From NCBI RefSeq assembly GCF_004297405.1, contig NZ_SCVC01000017.1, positions 1 to 64,000 on the forward strand: a DNA stretch of 64,000 nucleotides, written 5' to 3'. Below the pieces are notes generated by a model. The model made no database searches. It had not been told where the DNA came from and saw only the letters and a list, made by a program, of their open reading frames with translations. The stretch is from Reyranella sp. (GTDB taxonomy: Bacteria; Pseudomonadota; Alphaproteobacteria; Reyranellales; Reyranellaceae). Position 1 is the stretch's first letter; each line of letters opens with the position of its first letter. The position numbers and the translations under genes are program-made. Positions 29,609-38,258 of this stretch are shown here, one piece after another.

Positions 29609-30577
29609 TCATTGAGGGCTTGTCGCGGGCCGATCGGCGAGGAGCGCTCGCGCCGCCGCGCCGTCGGCGGCGATCTGGGCCTTGAGCTGATCGAGGCCGG
29701 CGAACTTCATCTCGGGCCGGATGAAGTCGATCAGTTCGACGCGCAGGACCTTGCCGTAGAGGTCGCCGGCGAAGTCGAACAGGTGGACCTCGAAATTCTC
29801 CTGCAGCTTGCCGAAGGTCGGACGCTTGCCGAGATTGGCCACGGCATTGCGCCACGTGCCATCGACCAGCGCACGCACCGCGTAAACGCCGAAGCGTGGA
29901 CGCAGATACTCGCCCAGCGCCACGTTGGCGGTGGGAAAGCCGATGGTGCGGCCGCGCTGGTCGCCCATCTCCACAACGCCTTCGATCTCCCAGCTATGGC
30001 CGAGGAGATCGACCGCCTCGCTTACCCAGCCGGCGCGCAGCGCCTCGCGAATGCGGGTCGAGGAATAGATCTCGCCTTCACGCATCACCGGATCGAGCAC
30101 GGTGACGCCGAAGCCTTTGGCCTGGCCCTCGGCATGCAGCTGTTCGACATTGCCGCTGCGGCGCGCACCGAAGGTGAAATCGTAACCGCAGACGAGATGG
30201 CGCGCGCCCAGCCCCTTCAGCAGCACGTCCGCGATGAACGCATCGGCGGTGAGGGAAGCGAATGCGGCGTCGAAGTGCTGTGCCAGCACCGCCTGCACGC
30301 CGTACTCGCCCAGCAGTCTTGTCTTGGCCGCCGGTAACGTAAGTCGGAACGGGCCAGTATCGGGCACGAAGAAGCGGCGCGGATGCGGCTCGAAGGTGAG
30401 CGCCACCATCGGCGCCTTGAGTGCGGCAGCCTGTTCGGCGGCACGCGCCAGCAGCGCCTGGTGGCCGCGATGGACACCGTCGAAATTGCCCAGCGCCACT
30501 ACTCCGCCCTTCCAGTCGGCCGGGACGGACCGCCAGTCGTCAAACGTCGGGATCATGCCGGCCGGCTCAGGCTGCAT
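29609..30577 (-). CDS. ribF: Bifunctional riboflavin kinase / FAD synthetase
   Basis: 322 residues from the ATG at 30575-30577, which overlaps the MaoC stop by 11 bp; an in-frame ATG at 30554-30556 would remove seven residues and is also plausible. The FMN-adenylyltransferase half shows VVALGNFDGVHRGHQALL and GYDFTFG; STRIREALRAG leads to the kinase half with GRTIGFPTANV, the flavokinase G-x-P-T-A-N site. It makes FMN and FAD from riboflavin. Confidence 0.95.
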   Translation of the reverse strand: MQPEPAGMIPTFDDWRSVPADWKGGVVALGNFDGVHRGHQALLARAAEQAAALKAPMVALTFEPHPRRFFVPDTGPFRLTLPAAKTRLLGEYGVQAVLAQHFDAAFASLTADAFIADVLLKGLGARHLVCGYDFTFGARRSGNVEQLHAEGQAKGFGVTVLDPVMREGEIYSSTRIREALRAGWVSEAVDLLGHSWEIEGVVEMGDQRGRTIGFPTANVALGEYLRPRFGVYAVRALVDGTWRNAVANLGKRPTFGKLQENFEVHLFDFAGDLYGKVLRVELIDFIRPEMKFAGLDQLKAQIAADGAAARALLADRPATSPQ

Positions 30578-31013
30578 CGCGCCGCGGCACCAGCACGGTG
30601 GCTTCGCCGTCGATCACGACCTTGTCGCCGTTCAGGCACTGGGTCTTGAGCGTCACGCGGCGGCGCTTTTCGTCGATGGCGGTGATGGTGGCGACGGCGG
30701 TGATCGTGTCGCCGATGATCACCGGCGCCATGAAGTTCATGGTCTGGGAAATATAAACCGCACCGGGGCCGGGCAGCTTGGTGCCGATCACGGTCGAGAT
30801 GAAGGCACCGCTCAGCATGCCGTGGGCGATGCGCTGGCCGAACCGGGTCGTGCGCGCAAAGCCATCGTGCAAATGGATCGGGTTGGTGTCCCCCGAGACG
30901 CCGGCGAACGCCGCGATATCGGCCTCGGTCACGGTCTTACCGAACATGGCCGACATGCCGGGCTTGAGGTCTTCCAGAAACAGGCCGTTCATGGCGGCGA
31001 AGGCATTCGACAC
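30567..31013 (-). CDS. MaoC-family (R)-specific enoyl-CoA hydratase/dehydratase
   Basis: 148 residues from the GTG at 31011-31013, with GGGGAG 8 bases upstream. The hot-dog fold signature is FAGVSGDTNPIHLHDGFARTT followed by HGMLSGAFISTVIGTKLPGPG, which includes the catalytic Asp and His. PhaJ-like enzymes hydrate trans-2-enoyl-CoA to (R)-3-hydroxyacyl-CoA for polyhydroxyalkanoate or fatty-acid use. It is divergent from the phosphotransferase gene with 78 bp between them. Confidence 0.88.
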   Translation of the reverse strand: MSNAFAAMNGLFLEDLKPGMSAMFGKTVTEADIAAFAGVSGDTNPIHLHDGFARTTRFGQRIAHGMLSGAFISTVIGTKLPGPGAVYISQTMNFMAPVIIGDTITAVATITAIDEKRRRVTLKTQCLNGDKVVIDGEATVLVPRRDAA

Positions 31014-31091
31014 TGGCTAATCTCCCCGCTTGGGTGCCGTTTGGGCGCGCCCTCTTACCATGCGGCGGGGCCTGTGCCACAGTCCGGGTAA

Positions 31092-32129
31092 ATGACCGTT
31101 CACATACCCTCTGAAACCGAAGCAGTAACTTCAGGTCTGGCAACTGCAGCAGGGCGCCACTTCGGCCGCCCCGCGACCATCGACGGCCTGACCCGCCAAT
31201 CCGGCGGCGCGTCACGCCAGACCTGGAGCTTCGATGCCCTCGTCGACGGCACTCGCCACGAGCTGATCCTGCGCCGCGACCCGCCGACCTCGGCAGCCAG
31301 CCAGAGCAAAGCCGGAAGCGAACGCTCCGCTGCTCTCGACCGAGGCACCGAGTTCCGCGTCATTCGCGCCGCCTGGCAGGCAGGCGTCCGCGCGCCCGAA
31401 GTGCTGTTCGAACTGGAACCTCAAGATGGGCTCGGAGAAGCTTTCGTGATGCGCCGCGTCGGCGGCATCGCGATCGCCCGCAAGTTGCTGCGCGATCCGC
31501 CCTATGCGGCGGCCCGCGAAAAGATGGCCGGTCAACTCGGCGAGATCCTGGCGCGCATCCACGCCGTCGATCCCGCGAGTCTGCCGCCGCTCGACCGGCG
31601 CGAAGCCGGTCATCACATCGCAAGCCTGCGCGGCCTGCTCGATACACTCGGCACCTCGCAGCCGGTGTTTGAACTCGCCCTTACCTGGCTCGACCGCCGC
31701 AAGCCGCCGACAACGGTGCGGCCGGTGCTGGTGCATGGCGACTATCGCACCGGCAACTATCTCGCTGATGAAACGGGCGTGACGGCGATCCTCGACTGGG
31801 AAGGTGCGCATCTCGGCGATCCGATCGAGGATCTCGGGTGGCTCTGCGTGAAGAGCTGGCGCTTCGGCGCCGTCGACAAGCCGGCCGGCGGCTTCGGCAG
31901 TCGCGAGGCATTGTGGGCGGCCTACGAACGCGCGGGCGGCATCAAGGTCGATCCGGCGCGGGCGCATTGGTGGGAGGTCTTCGGCACGGTGCGTTGGGGC
32001 ATCATTTGCCACACGCAGGCGTGGAAGCACCTCTCGGGTGCGCAAAAGTCCATGGAGCTCGCCTCGATCGGCCGGCGCGCCGTCGAGACCGAAGTCGACC
32101 TGCTGCAACTGCTGAAGACCGGAGGCTGA
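31092..32129 (+). CDS. APH/ACAD10-like phosphotransferase
   Basis: 345 residues of the aminoglycoside phosphotransferase (APH) kinase-like fold. The catalytic loop VLVHGDYRTGNYLAD (H-G-D) and the metal-binding ILDWEGAHLGDPIEDLGWL are both present. In bacteria rich in acyl-CoA dehydrogenases, such ACAD10-like kinases are linked to catabolism of hydroxy acids rather than to antibiotic resistance. It is followed 1 bp later by the DUF6285 gene, a frequent partner. Confidence 0.85.
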   Translation: MTVHIPSETEAVTSGLATAAGRHFGRPATIDGLTRQSGGASRQTWSFDALVDGTRHELILRRDPPTSAASQSKAGSERSAALDRGTEFRVIRAAWQAGVRAPEVLFELEPQDGLGEAFVMRRVGGIAIARKLLRDPPYAAAREKMAGQLGEILARIHAVDPASLPPLDRREAGHHIASLRGLLDTLGTSQPVFELALTWLDRRKPPTTVRPVLVHGDYRTGNYLADETGVTAILDWEGAHLGDPIEDLGWLCVKSWRFGAVDKPAGGFGSREALWAAYERAGGIKVDPARAHWWEVFGTVRWGIICHTQAWKHLSGAQKSMELASIGRRAVETEVDLLQLLKTGG

Positions 32130-32130
32130 C

Positions 32131-32490
32131 ATGGCGCAGGATCGTCCGACCGCGAGCGAACTGCTGGCTGCCATCGCCGACTTCCTGCGCGAGGAGGCGA
32201 CGCCCACGCTGGACCGCGTCGACCCGCGGCTCGGCTTTCAAACGCGAGTCGCCGTAAATTCCCTCGCGATCCTGGAACGCGAAGCGCGGCTGGGCCCTGA
32301 CGCCGACGCGCGCGAGCGCCAGCGGCTGGTCAGCCTCCTCGGGCGTGAGGGCACGCTGCCGGAGCTCAACCACGAGCTGGCGCGTCAGTTGCGTGCCGGT
32401 GAACGCGACGAGCGTGATGCGGCCCTGATGGCACACCTCGAAGCCACCACGGCCGACAAGATCGCCATCGCCAACCCGAAGTGGCGATAG
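32131..32490 (+). CDS. DUF6285-family protein
   Basis: 119 residues, all helical by pattern, with ASELLAAIADFLREEATPTLD and RVAVNSLAILEREARLGP as the recognisable segments and DKIAIANPKW at the end. Family members usually sit directly after an APH-like phosphotransferase, as here, but no activity is established. The Arg/Glu-rich composition suggests a soluble helper protein. Confidence 0.8.
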   Translation: MAQDRPTASELLAAIADFLREEATPTLDRVDPRLGFQTRVAVNSLAILEREARLGPDADARERQRLVSLLGREGTLPELNHELARQLRAGERDERDAALMAHLEATTADKIAIANPKWR

Positions 32491-32580
32491 CCGAGGACAT
32501 ACGACCCTCACATTGATGCTTCGGCTGCCGCCGAACCATTGACCGTGGCGGCCTGCCCGACGTGGGCATAGAGTCCAGCC

Positions 32581-33279
32581 ATGATCACCGTGAACGCTCT
32601 CTCCGAAGTCGCCGCCCTGATGGGCGACCCGGCGCGTGCCGCCATGCTCTCCCTTCTCATGGACGGCCGTGCCCATACCGCGTCCGATCTCGCGATCACT
32701 GCCGGCATCACCGCGCAGACCGCGAGCGGGCATCTCTCGCGCATGGTCGAGGGCAATCTGCTGGCGGCCCGCGCGCAGGGCCGCAACCGCTTCTATCGCC
32801 TGGCCTCCTCCGACGTGGCCCATGCCATCGAATCGCTGATGGCACTGGCCGGCACGCGCGCCACGCCTGCCTCCAGGACTGCCGCCTGGCGGCGCGATCC
32901 CGACCTGCGCTTCTGCCGTACTTGCTACGATCACCTCGCGGGCCAGGTCGGCATCGCCGTCACCGATTCGCTGACCCAGCACGGCTATCTCGAACCCAAA
33001 GGGCCGCGCGACTGGAAGCTCACACAGCCGGGCGAGCTGTTCTGCGAGCGGCTGGGCGTCGATCTACCAGGCGCGCGACAGGCGAGCTCGCGCCACTTCG
33101 CGCGGCAGTGCCTCGACTGGAGCGAGCGGCGGCCGCACATCTCCGGCGCCCTGGGCGCGGCAATCGCCGACACCTTCTTCAAGCGCGGCTGGGCCGAGCG
33201 TCTGCGCCGCAGCCGCACCGTTCGGCTTACCGACTCCGGCCGCCGCGCGCTCGGCAGCCATTTCGGTGCGACGGTCTAG
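32581..33279 (+). CDS. ArsR-family winged-helix regulator
   Basis: 232 residues. The N-terminal half is a winged helix of the ArsR type: LMGDPARAAMLSLLMDGRAHTASDLAITAGITAQTASGHLSRMVEGNLL, with the recognition helix at ITAQTASGHLSRM. The C-terminal half is longer than usual, contains another helix-turn-helix-like segment and FCRTCYDHLAGQVG, whose two Cys could sense metal or redox. No arsenic genes are near. Its stop abuts that of the next gene with no gap. Confidence 0.85.
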   Translation: MITVNALSEVAALMGDPARAAMLSLLMDGRAHTASDLAITAGITAQTASGHLSRMVEGNLLAARAQGRNRFYRLASSDVAHAIESLMALAGTRATPASRTAAWRRDPDLRFCRTCYDHLAGQVGIAVTDSLTQHGYLEPKGPRDWKLTQPGELFCERLGVDLPGARQASSRHFARQCLDWSERRPHISGALGAAIADTFFKRGWAERLRRSRTVRLTDSGRRALGSHFGATV

Positions 33280-34413
33280 CTACCAGCCCTGGAAGCGCTG
33301 CCACGGCGCGGCGTCACCGTCGGGCGATACCGCGAGATAGAAGGGATACTGCGCGCCGGTAGCGCAGGCATGGTTGGGCAACAGGCGCAGCTTGGTGCCG
33401 ATCGGGAAGCGCTGGACCACGCCGGGATCGGCTGCCCCATCGCGGCGCGAGATGATGCCGTGTTCCTGGTTGGCCCCCGACACGAACAGGCCGTCGATCA
33501 CGCCGCCTGACGCATCGCAGACGGCCCCATAGCCATAGTCGATCTTCTGGCGCTGCGTGCCGCGATCCCGGCTCATGGCCATCCAGCCGGCGTCGACGAT
33601 CACCCACCCCTTCTCCGGCTGATGCCCGATCACGGTGGCCAACACCGACAATGCCACTTGCTGCGGCGTGCAGACGCCTACATTCGACATCACGAGATCG
33701 AAGAAGACATATACGCCAGCACGCACCTCGGTGACGCCCGCGAGGTTCCGGGCCGCGAGCGCCGTCGGAGTCGATCCGACACTGACCTCGGGACAGGCCA
33801 TGCCGGCCGCGCGCAACCGTTCGGCCGCCCGCACGCAGAGTGCCCGCTCCTGCTCGGCAAGCTTCTGCAACGCCTCTTCCGTATCGAAATCGTAGGAGCT
33901 GCCGGCATGGGTCAGCACGCCCTTCAAATGCTGGCCGCCCTCCCGCAGGACCCTGCCGATCTCGATCAGCTCCGCCGCCTCAGGCTGCACGCCCGAACGA
34001 TGGCCGTCGGAATCGATTTCGATCATCACCTCGAAAGCGTGGGCCGCTTCCCTGCCCTTGGCGACGACGGCCTGCGCGGCCGTCACTGAATCGACCAGGA
34101 TGGTGAGCCCGCACCCGCGGCGGATCAGGGCCAGGGCCCGATCAAGCTTCTCCGGCGCCATGCAGACGGCATAGAGGATGTCGGCAAAGCCCGCGGCAAA
34201 GAATTGTTCCGCCTCCTTCAGCGTGGAAACCGTGATGCCTTTGGCACCTGCCTCCTGCTGGCGACGCGCAACCTCGATGCACTTCGACGTCTTCACATGC
34301 GGGCGCAGCCGCACCCCGAGCCCCGAGAGGTGCTTTTGCATGCGGTCGATGTTCGCCGCCATGCGCGCCTCGTCGATCAGCGCGGCCGGCGTTTCGATGT
34401 CCATCAGCTTCAC
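33280..34413 (-). CDS. PLP-dependent D-threonine aldolase / D-serine dehydratase-like enzyme
   Basis: 377 residues with the alanine-racemase-like N-terminal barrel: TPAALIDEARMAANI, and the PLP lysine in RLRPHVKTSKCIEV. The C-terminal beta domain ends in PNHACATG, where the His and Cys are the metal ligands of eukaryotic-type D-serine dehydratase and D-threonine aldolase. These enzymes remove D-amino acids. It overlaps the HAD gene by 4 bp, which suggests they act in one degradative pathway. Confidence 0.88.
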   Translation of the reverse strand: MKLMDIETPAALIDEARMAANIDRMQKHLSGLGVRLRPHVKTSKCIEVARRQQEAGAKGITVSTLKEAEQFFAAGFADILYAVCMAPEKLDRALALIRRGCGLTILVDSVTAAQAVVAKGREAAHAFEVMIEIDSDGHRSGVQPEAAELIEIGRVLREGGQHLKGVLTHAGSSYDFDTEEALQKLAEQERALCVRAAERLRAAGMACPEVSVGSTPTALAARNLAGVTEVRAGVYVFFDLVMSNVGVCTPQQVALSVLATVIGHQPEKGWVIVDAGWMAMSRDRGTQRQKIDYGYGAVCDASGGVIDGLFVSGANQEHGIISRRDGAADPGVVQRFPIGTKLRLLPNHACATGAQYPFYLAVSPDGDAAPWQRFQGW

Positions 34414-35048
34414 GAGAGGCGTCCTTCGAGCCAGGGGATGAGATCGTCGAGCGTGGGCCTTTCGAGGGCAGCGGCCGGTGCGCCGTCGGGGCGCGCAAGA
34501 CCAACGCGGTTATGCCAGTAGGTCCTGAGACCCACGGCCGACGTACCGAAGAGATCGTACCCCGATCCGGCAATGAAAGCTGCTTCCTGTGGAGCGACGC
34601 CGAGCCGTTCGAGCGTCAAGCGATAGGGCCGCGGATCGGGTTTGTAGGCGCCGGCTTCCTCAGCCGTAATCACGCAATCCCACGGCGTCTTCAGGCGTCC
34701 CGCAGCGAGCGCACCCAGCCGGATCGAGCAGTTGGTCACCACCGCAAGCTTGGTCCGTCCCGTCAGCGCGTCGAGGGCCTGTTGCGCACCACTCCATACC
34801 GGCAGGTCGAGCCAGCGCGCTTCGAGGGCATCGGCCGCACTCTTCGCGAGCCCGGTGTTGCGCGCCGCATCGCGCACCAGCGTCTCGTACGGCACATAGG
34901 CCCCGCAGCCATAAGTCAGGCGCAGATACTCGGCCCGCCAGCGCCGCCCCGACGCCTCCGAACCCGCCACCGAATTCCACAGCGTCCAGGAATCGATCAA
35001 CGCCGTCAGCAGATCGAACAGCACGGCTTTGGGAAACACGTTACTCAT
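34410..35048 (-). CDS. HAD-superfamily hydrolase (haloacid dehalogenase type II-like)
   Basis: 212 residues from the ATG at 35046-35048. The nucleophile motif is KAVLFDLLTALIDS: the first Asp is present, but the usual second Asp (DxD/DxT) is replaced by Leu-Leu, as in the dehalogenase branch, where the nucleophile Asp attacks carbon. The following VTNCSIRLG (Ser/Thr), YKPDPRPY (Lys) and AGSGYDLFGTSAVGLR fit. The substrate may be a 2-halo acid or a phosphate ester. It is coupled to the D-amino-acid gene. Confidence 0.82.
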   Translation of the reverse strand: MSNVFPKAVLFDLLTALIDSWTLWNSVAGSEASGRRWRAEYLRLTYGCGAYVPYETLVRDAARNTGLAKSAADALEARWLDLPVWSGAQQALDALTGRTKLAVVTNCSIRLGALAAGRLKTPWDCVITAEEAGAYKPDPRPYRLTLERLGVAPQEAAFIAGSGYDLFGTSAVGLRTYWHNRVGLARPDGAPAAALERPTLDDLIPWLEGRLS

Positions 35049-35076
35049 GCAGCAAGCATAGCAGATAGGAAGCGGC

Positions 35077-35571
35077 CTAGGACGGGGCCGCCTCCTCGCG
35101 CGCCAGGCGGGCCTTGTTGAAGGTGAAGCCGTCACCCGACGGGATCTTGGCAATCGAGGAGGCGCGCAGGATCTTCTCCTCACCCACCGTCAGATAGATG
35201 TTAGTGAAGAGCAGCGAGCGGGTCTGGCGCACCACTTCGGCCCGGCCTTCGACCCAGTCGCCGACCCTGGCGGGCGCCACGAAATCGAAGGTCATGTTCA
35301 CCGTCGGCAGGAACTTGCGCAGCCCCACCAGGGTGCCGCCGCCCATCGTGCCGACAAGGTCGGCGACACTCATCATCATGCCACCATGCAGGCCACCCGC
35401 TGGATTGCACATGTGAGACTGCACGCGAAAGCCCATGACGAACTCGTCGCGCGTGCCCTTCTCGCCGCGCTTGGCGTAGAGGTTGCCGATATGGGTGTTG
35501 AAGGTCGGATCGGGCCGGCCGCGGTCGAAATCGATGCGGATGAAACCTTCGGGTGGATTGTCGTCGATCAC
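35077..35571 (-). CDS. PaaI-family hot-dog thioesterase (first of a tandem pair)
   Basis: 164 residues from the GTG at 35569-35571, supported by AGGAG 6 bases upstream; a longer reading from 35673 would overlap the next gene. The hot-dog signature is CNPAGGLHGGMMMSVADLVGTMG, with a catalytic Asp region after the Gly-rich turn, followed by VNMTFDFVAPARVGDW. It would hydrolyse acyl-CoA thioesters. It follows the second thioesterase by 1 bp. Confidence 0.85.
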   Translation of the reverse strand: MIDDNPPEGFIRIDFDRGRPDPTFNTHIGNLYAKRGEKGTRDEFVMGFRVQSHMCNPAGGLHGGMMMSVADLVGTMGGGTLVGLRKFLPTVNMTFDFVAPARVGDWVEGRAEVVRQTRSLLFTNIYLTVGEEKILRASSIAKIPSGDGFTFNKARLAREEAAPS

Positions 35572-35572
35572 T

Positions 35573-36010
35573 CTAACTCCTAGCGGGAATCTGGCGGCGA
35601 ACGCTGAGCAACGCGAAGTCGCCCAGCCCGCCCAACACATCGTGGCGCGGACCATAGAGGCGACCCCGGACATGCACCATATGCTCGTCCTGGCCCACGA
35701 GTTCGCCGGTCGCCTCGAGCCAGTCGCCGACGCGAGCGGGCGACAGATAGTCGAGGGTCAGCCGCAAGGTCACACAACGCCGGTCGATAGCGCGCCACAC
35801 GACCGAACCCAGGGCCGAATCGAGAAAGGCCGCCAGCATGCCGCCATGGACGATGCCCAGAGCGTTGGCGTGTTGCGGACCGGGCAGGAAGCCGCGCCAA
35901 ACGCGACGGCCTTCGACTTTCTCGAACCACGGTCCATTGGCGGCAGCAAAGCCGGACGCCTCGGTGATTTCGCGAAAGCCCGGCGGAATTTTCGAAACAG
36001 ATTTGATCAC
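35573..36010 (-). CDS. PaaI-family hot-dog thioesterase (second of a tandem pair)
   Basis: 145 residues from the GTG at 36008-36010 (AGGA upstream). It has GIVHGGMLAAFLDSALGSV and VTLRLTLDYLSPARVGDW, homologous to but not identical with the neighbouring thioesterase. Two divergent paralogues in one operon may form a heteromer or have different chain-length preferences. Divergent to the small secreted protein gene, 112 bp away. Confidence 0.85.
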   Translation of the reverse strand: MIKSVSKIPPGFREITEASGFAAANGPWFEKVEGRRVWRGFLPGPQHANALGIVHGGMLAAFLDSALGSVVWRAIDRRCVTLRLTLDYLSPARVGDWLEATGELVGQDEHMVHVRGRLYGPRHDVLGGLGDFALLSVRRQIPARS

Positions 36011-36122
36011 AGGTCATCCTACACAGAAATGTCTCGACGCCCACAATTAGGCCACGACGATCCTGTGTCTTGTCGCGCTCGCGAGAGGGGGTGGGTTCCC
36101 TGAGTAAAGATCGGAGTATGCA

Positions 36123-36512
36123 ATGAAGATCGATGCCAAAGGACTGCTGGTTTCTGCGTGCGTGATGCTGGCAGTGACGAGCCCCGCTCTGGCACAGACG
36201 GCGGATCAAATGAAGGTGGCGTACAACGGCGCCCGCAACCAGCTCGGTGTCGTGAAGTATTGCCAGGAGAAAGGCTTCGCAGACGCAGAGACCGTCACGA
36301 CGCAGCAGAAAATGCTCGGCTTGATTCCCAAGCCCGCGGACGCGAAGGAAGGTGATGAGGCCGAGGCTCTCGGCAAGAAGGGCACCGTCTCGTCGATGGG
36401 CACGACCCAGGACCTAGCAGCTGCCGCCAAGGCGCAGAATACAAGCGTCGAGAAAGTGTGTCAGGCCCTGGCATCCGCCATCAAGCAGGCGGGCGCGTCT
36501 CTTCCCAAGTAA
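36123..36512 (+). CDS. Small secreted Cys-containing protein
   Basis: 129 residues. The N-terminus is a signal peptide (MKIDAKGLLVSACVMLAVTS, cleaving after ALAQ). The mature part has VAYNGARNQLGVVKYCQEKGF, TTQQKMLGLIPKPADAK, KGTVSSMG and a C-terminal KVCQALASAIKQAG; the two mature Cys could form a disulfide. I recall similar proteins in rhizobia labelled pore-forming ESAT-6-like, but cannot confirm the label or a function. It faces the TauE/SafE gene, 18 bp away. Confidence 0.7.
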   Translation: MKIDAKGLLVSACVMLAVTSPALAQTADQMKVAYNGARNQLGVVKYCQEKGFADAETVTTQQKMLGLIPKPADAKEGDEAEALGKKGTVSSMGTTQDLAAAAKAQNTSVEKVCQALASAIKQAGASLPK

Positions 36513-36530
36513 GCGCCAGGGAAGATCCGT

Positions 36531-37277
36531 CTAGGCTACTCCCGTCAACAGCACCAAACCGTAGCCGACATAGTAGAGTCCCAGCACGGTGATCAGACGG
36601 CCAGCCCACATGCGGAACTGGCCGTCTGACAGCCGCTCGAGAATCTGCTTGCCGAGCGACGTGCCGATCATCGAGGCGGCCACCGCGATCACCAACACCC
36701 AGGGCTCGACCGAGCCCGCCTGCTCGATCAACGCACCGAAGTAGAGAAGCTTCGAGCCATGGCCGAACACCTGGCAGGAAGCCTTGGTCGCCACGATCTG
36801 CCGCCGGTTCATTTGCGACCGCAGGAAGAGCTGGTCGATCAAAGGACCGGTAACGCCGGTCAGCAGCATCAACGCCATGCACGCGATGCCACCGCCCATC
36901 GCCTGCAACGGTCCGAGGGTCGCAGGCAACAACCGCTCGGGCACGATGCGCAGCACAAAAGGCGAGCAGCCCAGCATCAGGAGCGCCACCGCCTTCTCGG
37001 GAACGTAAAGCGTCAGCGACCAGGCGCCGACAGCGATGAAACAGCCCAGTACATAGAAGACCGTGATCCGCCACTGGATGTGCCGCCACCACAGGATGGC
37101 GCGCCATCCGTTGGACGCCATCTGCGTCACCGCGTGCAGCACCATCGCCATGGGCAGCGGCAGCAGGAACAGCAGCACGCCGATCAGCACCATGCCGCCC
37201 GCCATCCCGAAGATGCCGGACAGGAATGCTGTGAAGACCATCAGGAGCCCGAGGCTTGCTGCCATCGCGATCGTCAT
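36531..37277 (-). CDS. TauE/SafE-family sulfite/anion exporter
   Basis: 248 residues from the ATG at 37275-37277, with about 8 membrane helices. FLSGIFGMAGGMVLIGVLLF is the first repeat motif of the TSUP family; the second repeat is near ATKASCQVFGHGSKLLYFG. Known members export sulfite, sulfoacetate or other organosulfonates. It is divergent from a LysR regulator with 93 bp between them, so the regulator probably controls it. Confidence 0.88.
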   Translation of the reverse strand: MTIAMAASLGLLMVFTAFLSGIFGMAGGMVLIGVLLFLLPLPMAMVLHAVTQMASNGWRAILWWRHIQWRITVFYVLGCFIAVGAWSLTLYVPEKAVALLMLGCSPFVLRIVPERLLPATLGPLQAMGGGIACMALMLLTGVTGPLIDQLFLRSQMNRRQIVATKASCQVFGHGSKLLYFGALIEQAGSVEPWVLVIAVAASMIGTSLGKQILERLSDGQFRMWAGRLITVLGLYYVGYGLVLLTGVA

Positions 37278-37353
37278 CTCGCCCTCGCCTGTCGATGGCC
37301 ACACGCTATGTCGGGCTTATCCAGTCCTCAAATATATGATAAGTGGCATATCC

Positions 37354-37368
37354 ATATCCGATGGATAT
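37354..37368. promoter_or_regulatory. Candidate LysR operator (dyad ATATCC-GAT-GGATAT)
   Basis: A 6-bp inverted repeat with a 3-nt spacer ends 2 bases before the LysR start codon, in the only AT-rich stretch nearby. LysR-type regulators bind such dyads between divergent genes; this one is placed for self-repression and control of the exporter. There is no strong ribosome-binding site for the regulator. Confidence 0.4.
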
Positions 37369-37370
37369 CT

Positions 37371-38258
37371 ATGGAACTGCGCCACCTCCGCTACTTCGTC
37401 GCCGTTGCCCGTGAGGGTCACGTCACGCGCGCGGCGGAGAAACTCCACATCCAGCAGCCGCCCCTCTCCCAGCAGATCCGCGCCCTTGAGCGAGAGATCG
37501 ACGCGACGCTCTTCATCCGCCATCCGCGCGGCGTGAGCCTGACCGATGCCGGCCGCTCCTTTCTGGTCGATGCCGAAGCGATCCTCGCAGCTGTCGACCA
37601 AGCCACCGTGCGGGCACGTCGCACGGCGCGCGGCGAAACCGGCCGTATCGCCGTCGGCTTCACCACGTCGGCGCCCTTCCATCCGCTGGTCGCGCGCGCG
37701 ATCCGCGAATTCCGCAGCACACGACCTGACGTCTCGTTCGTGCTGGAGGAGAGCAGTTCGGGCGAACTGTTGGCTGGCCTGCGCGAGGAGCGATTGGATA
37801 TTGCCTTCATCCGCGCCGGCCTTGCCGACCCGCAGGGACTCACCGTGCATGCGTTGCTGCAGGAGGAGATGTCGGCAGCGCTGCCGGCCCGCCATCGCCT
37901 GACGCGTCGGCCGAAACTCACCCTGAAGGATCTCGCAGCCGAGGATTTCATCCTCTACCGCCGCCCCGACGGCCGCGGCCTCTACGACGTGATCATCGCC
38001 GCCTGCAGCGAGGCGGGCTTCAGCCCCCACGTCAGCCAGGAGGCGCCGCGCATCGTCTCCACCCTCAACCTCGTCGCCGCGGGGTTGGGGATTACCATCG
38101 TCCCGGCCTCCTTGAGCCGCCTCCCCCTGGAGGGTGTAACCTATCGCCCGCTCACCGGGCGGCCTGCACTCAAGGTGCCGCTCAATCTGGCCTGCCGTCG
38201 CGACGAGCATTCGGCCGCGACACTGGGCTTCATCGATCTGGTCCGGCAGCTCGCATGA
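37371..38258 (+). CDS. LysR-family transcriptional regulator
   Basis: 295 residues from the ATG at 37371. The N-terminal helix-turn-helix is classic: MELRHLRYFVAVAREGHVTR, then AAEKLHIQQPPLSQQIRALE. The rest is the effector-binding periplasmic-protein-like domain, closing with VAAGLGITIVPASLSRLPLEG. The ligand is unknown. It is divergent from the TauE/SafE exporter and overlaps the DUF488 gene by 4 bp. Confidence 0.93.
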   Translation: MELRHLRYFVAVAREGHVTRAAEKLHIQQPPLSQQIRALEREIDATLFIRHPRGVSLTDAGRSFLVDAEAILAAVDQATVRARRTARGETGRIAVGFTTSAPFHPLVARAIREFRSTRPDVSFVLEESSSGELLAGLREERLDIAFIRAGLADPQGLTVHALLQEEMSAALPARHRLTRRPKLTLKDLAAEDFILYRRPDGRGLYDVIIAACSEAGFSPHVSQEAPRIVSTLNLVAAGLGITIVPASLSRLPLEGVTYRPLTGRPALKVPLNLACRRDEHSAATLGFIDLVRQLA

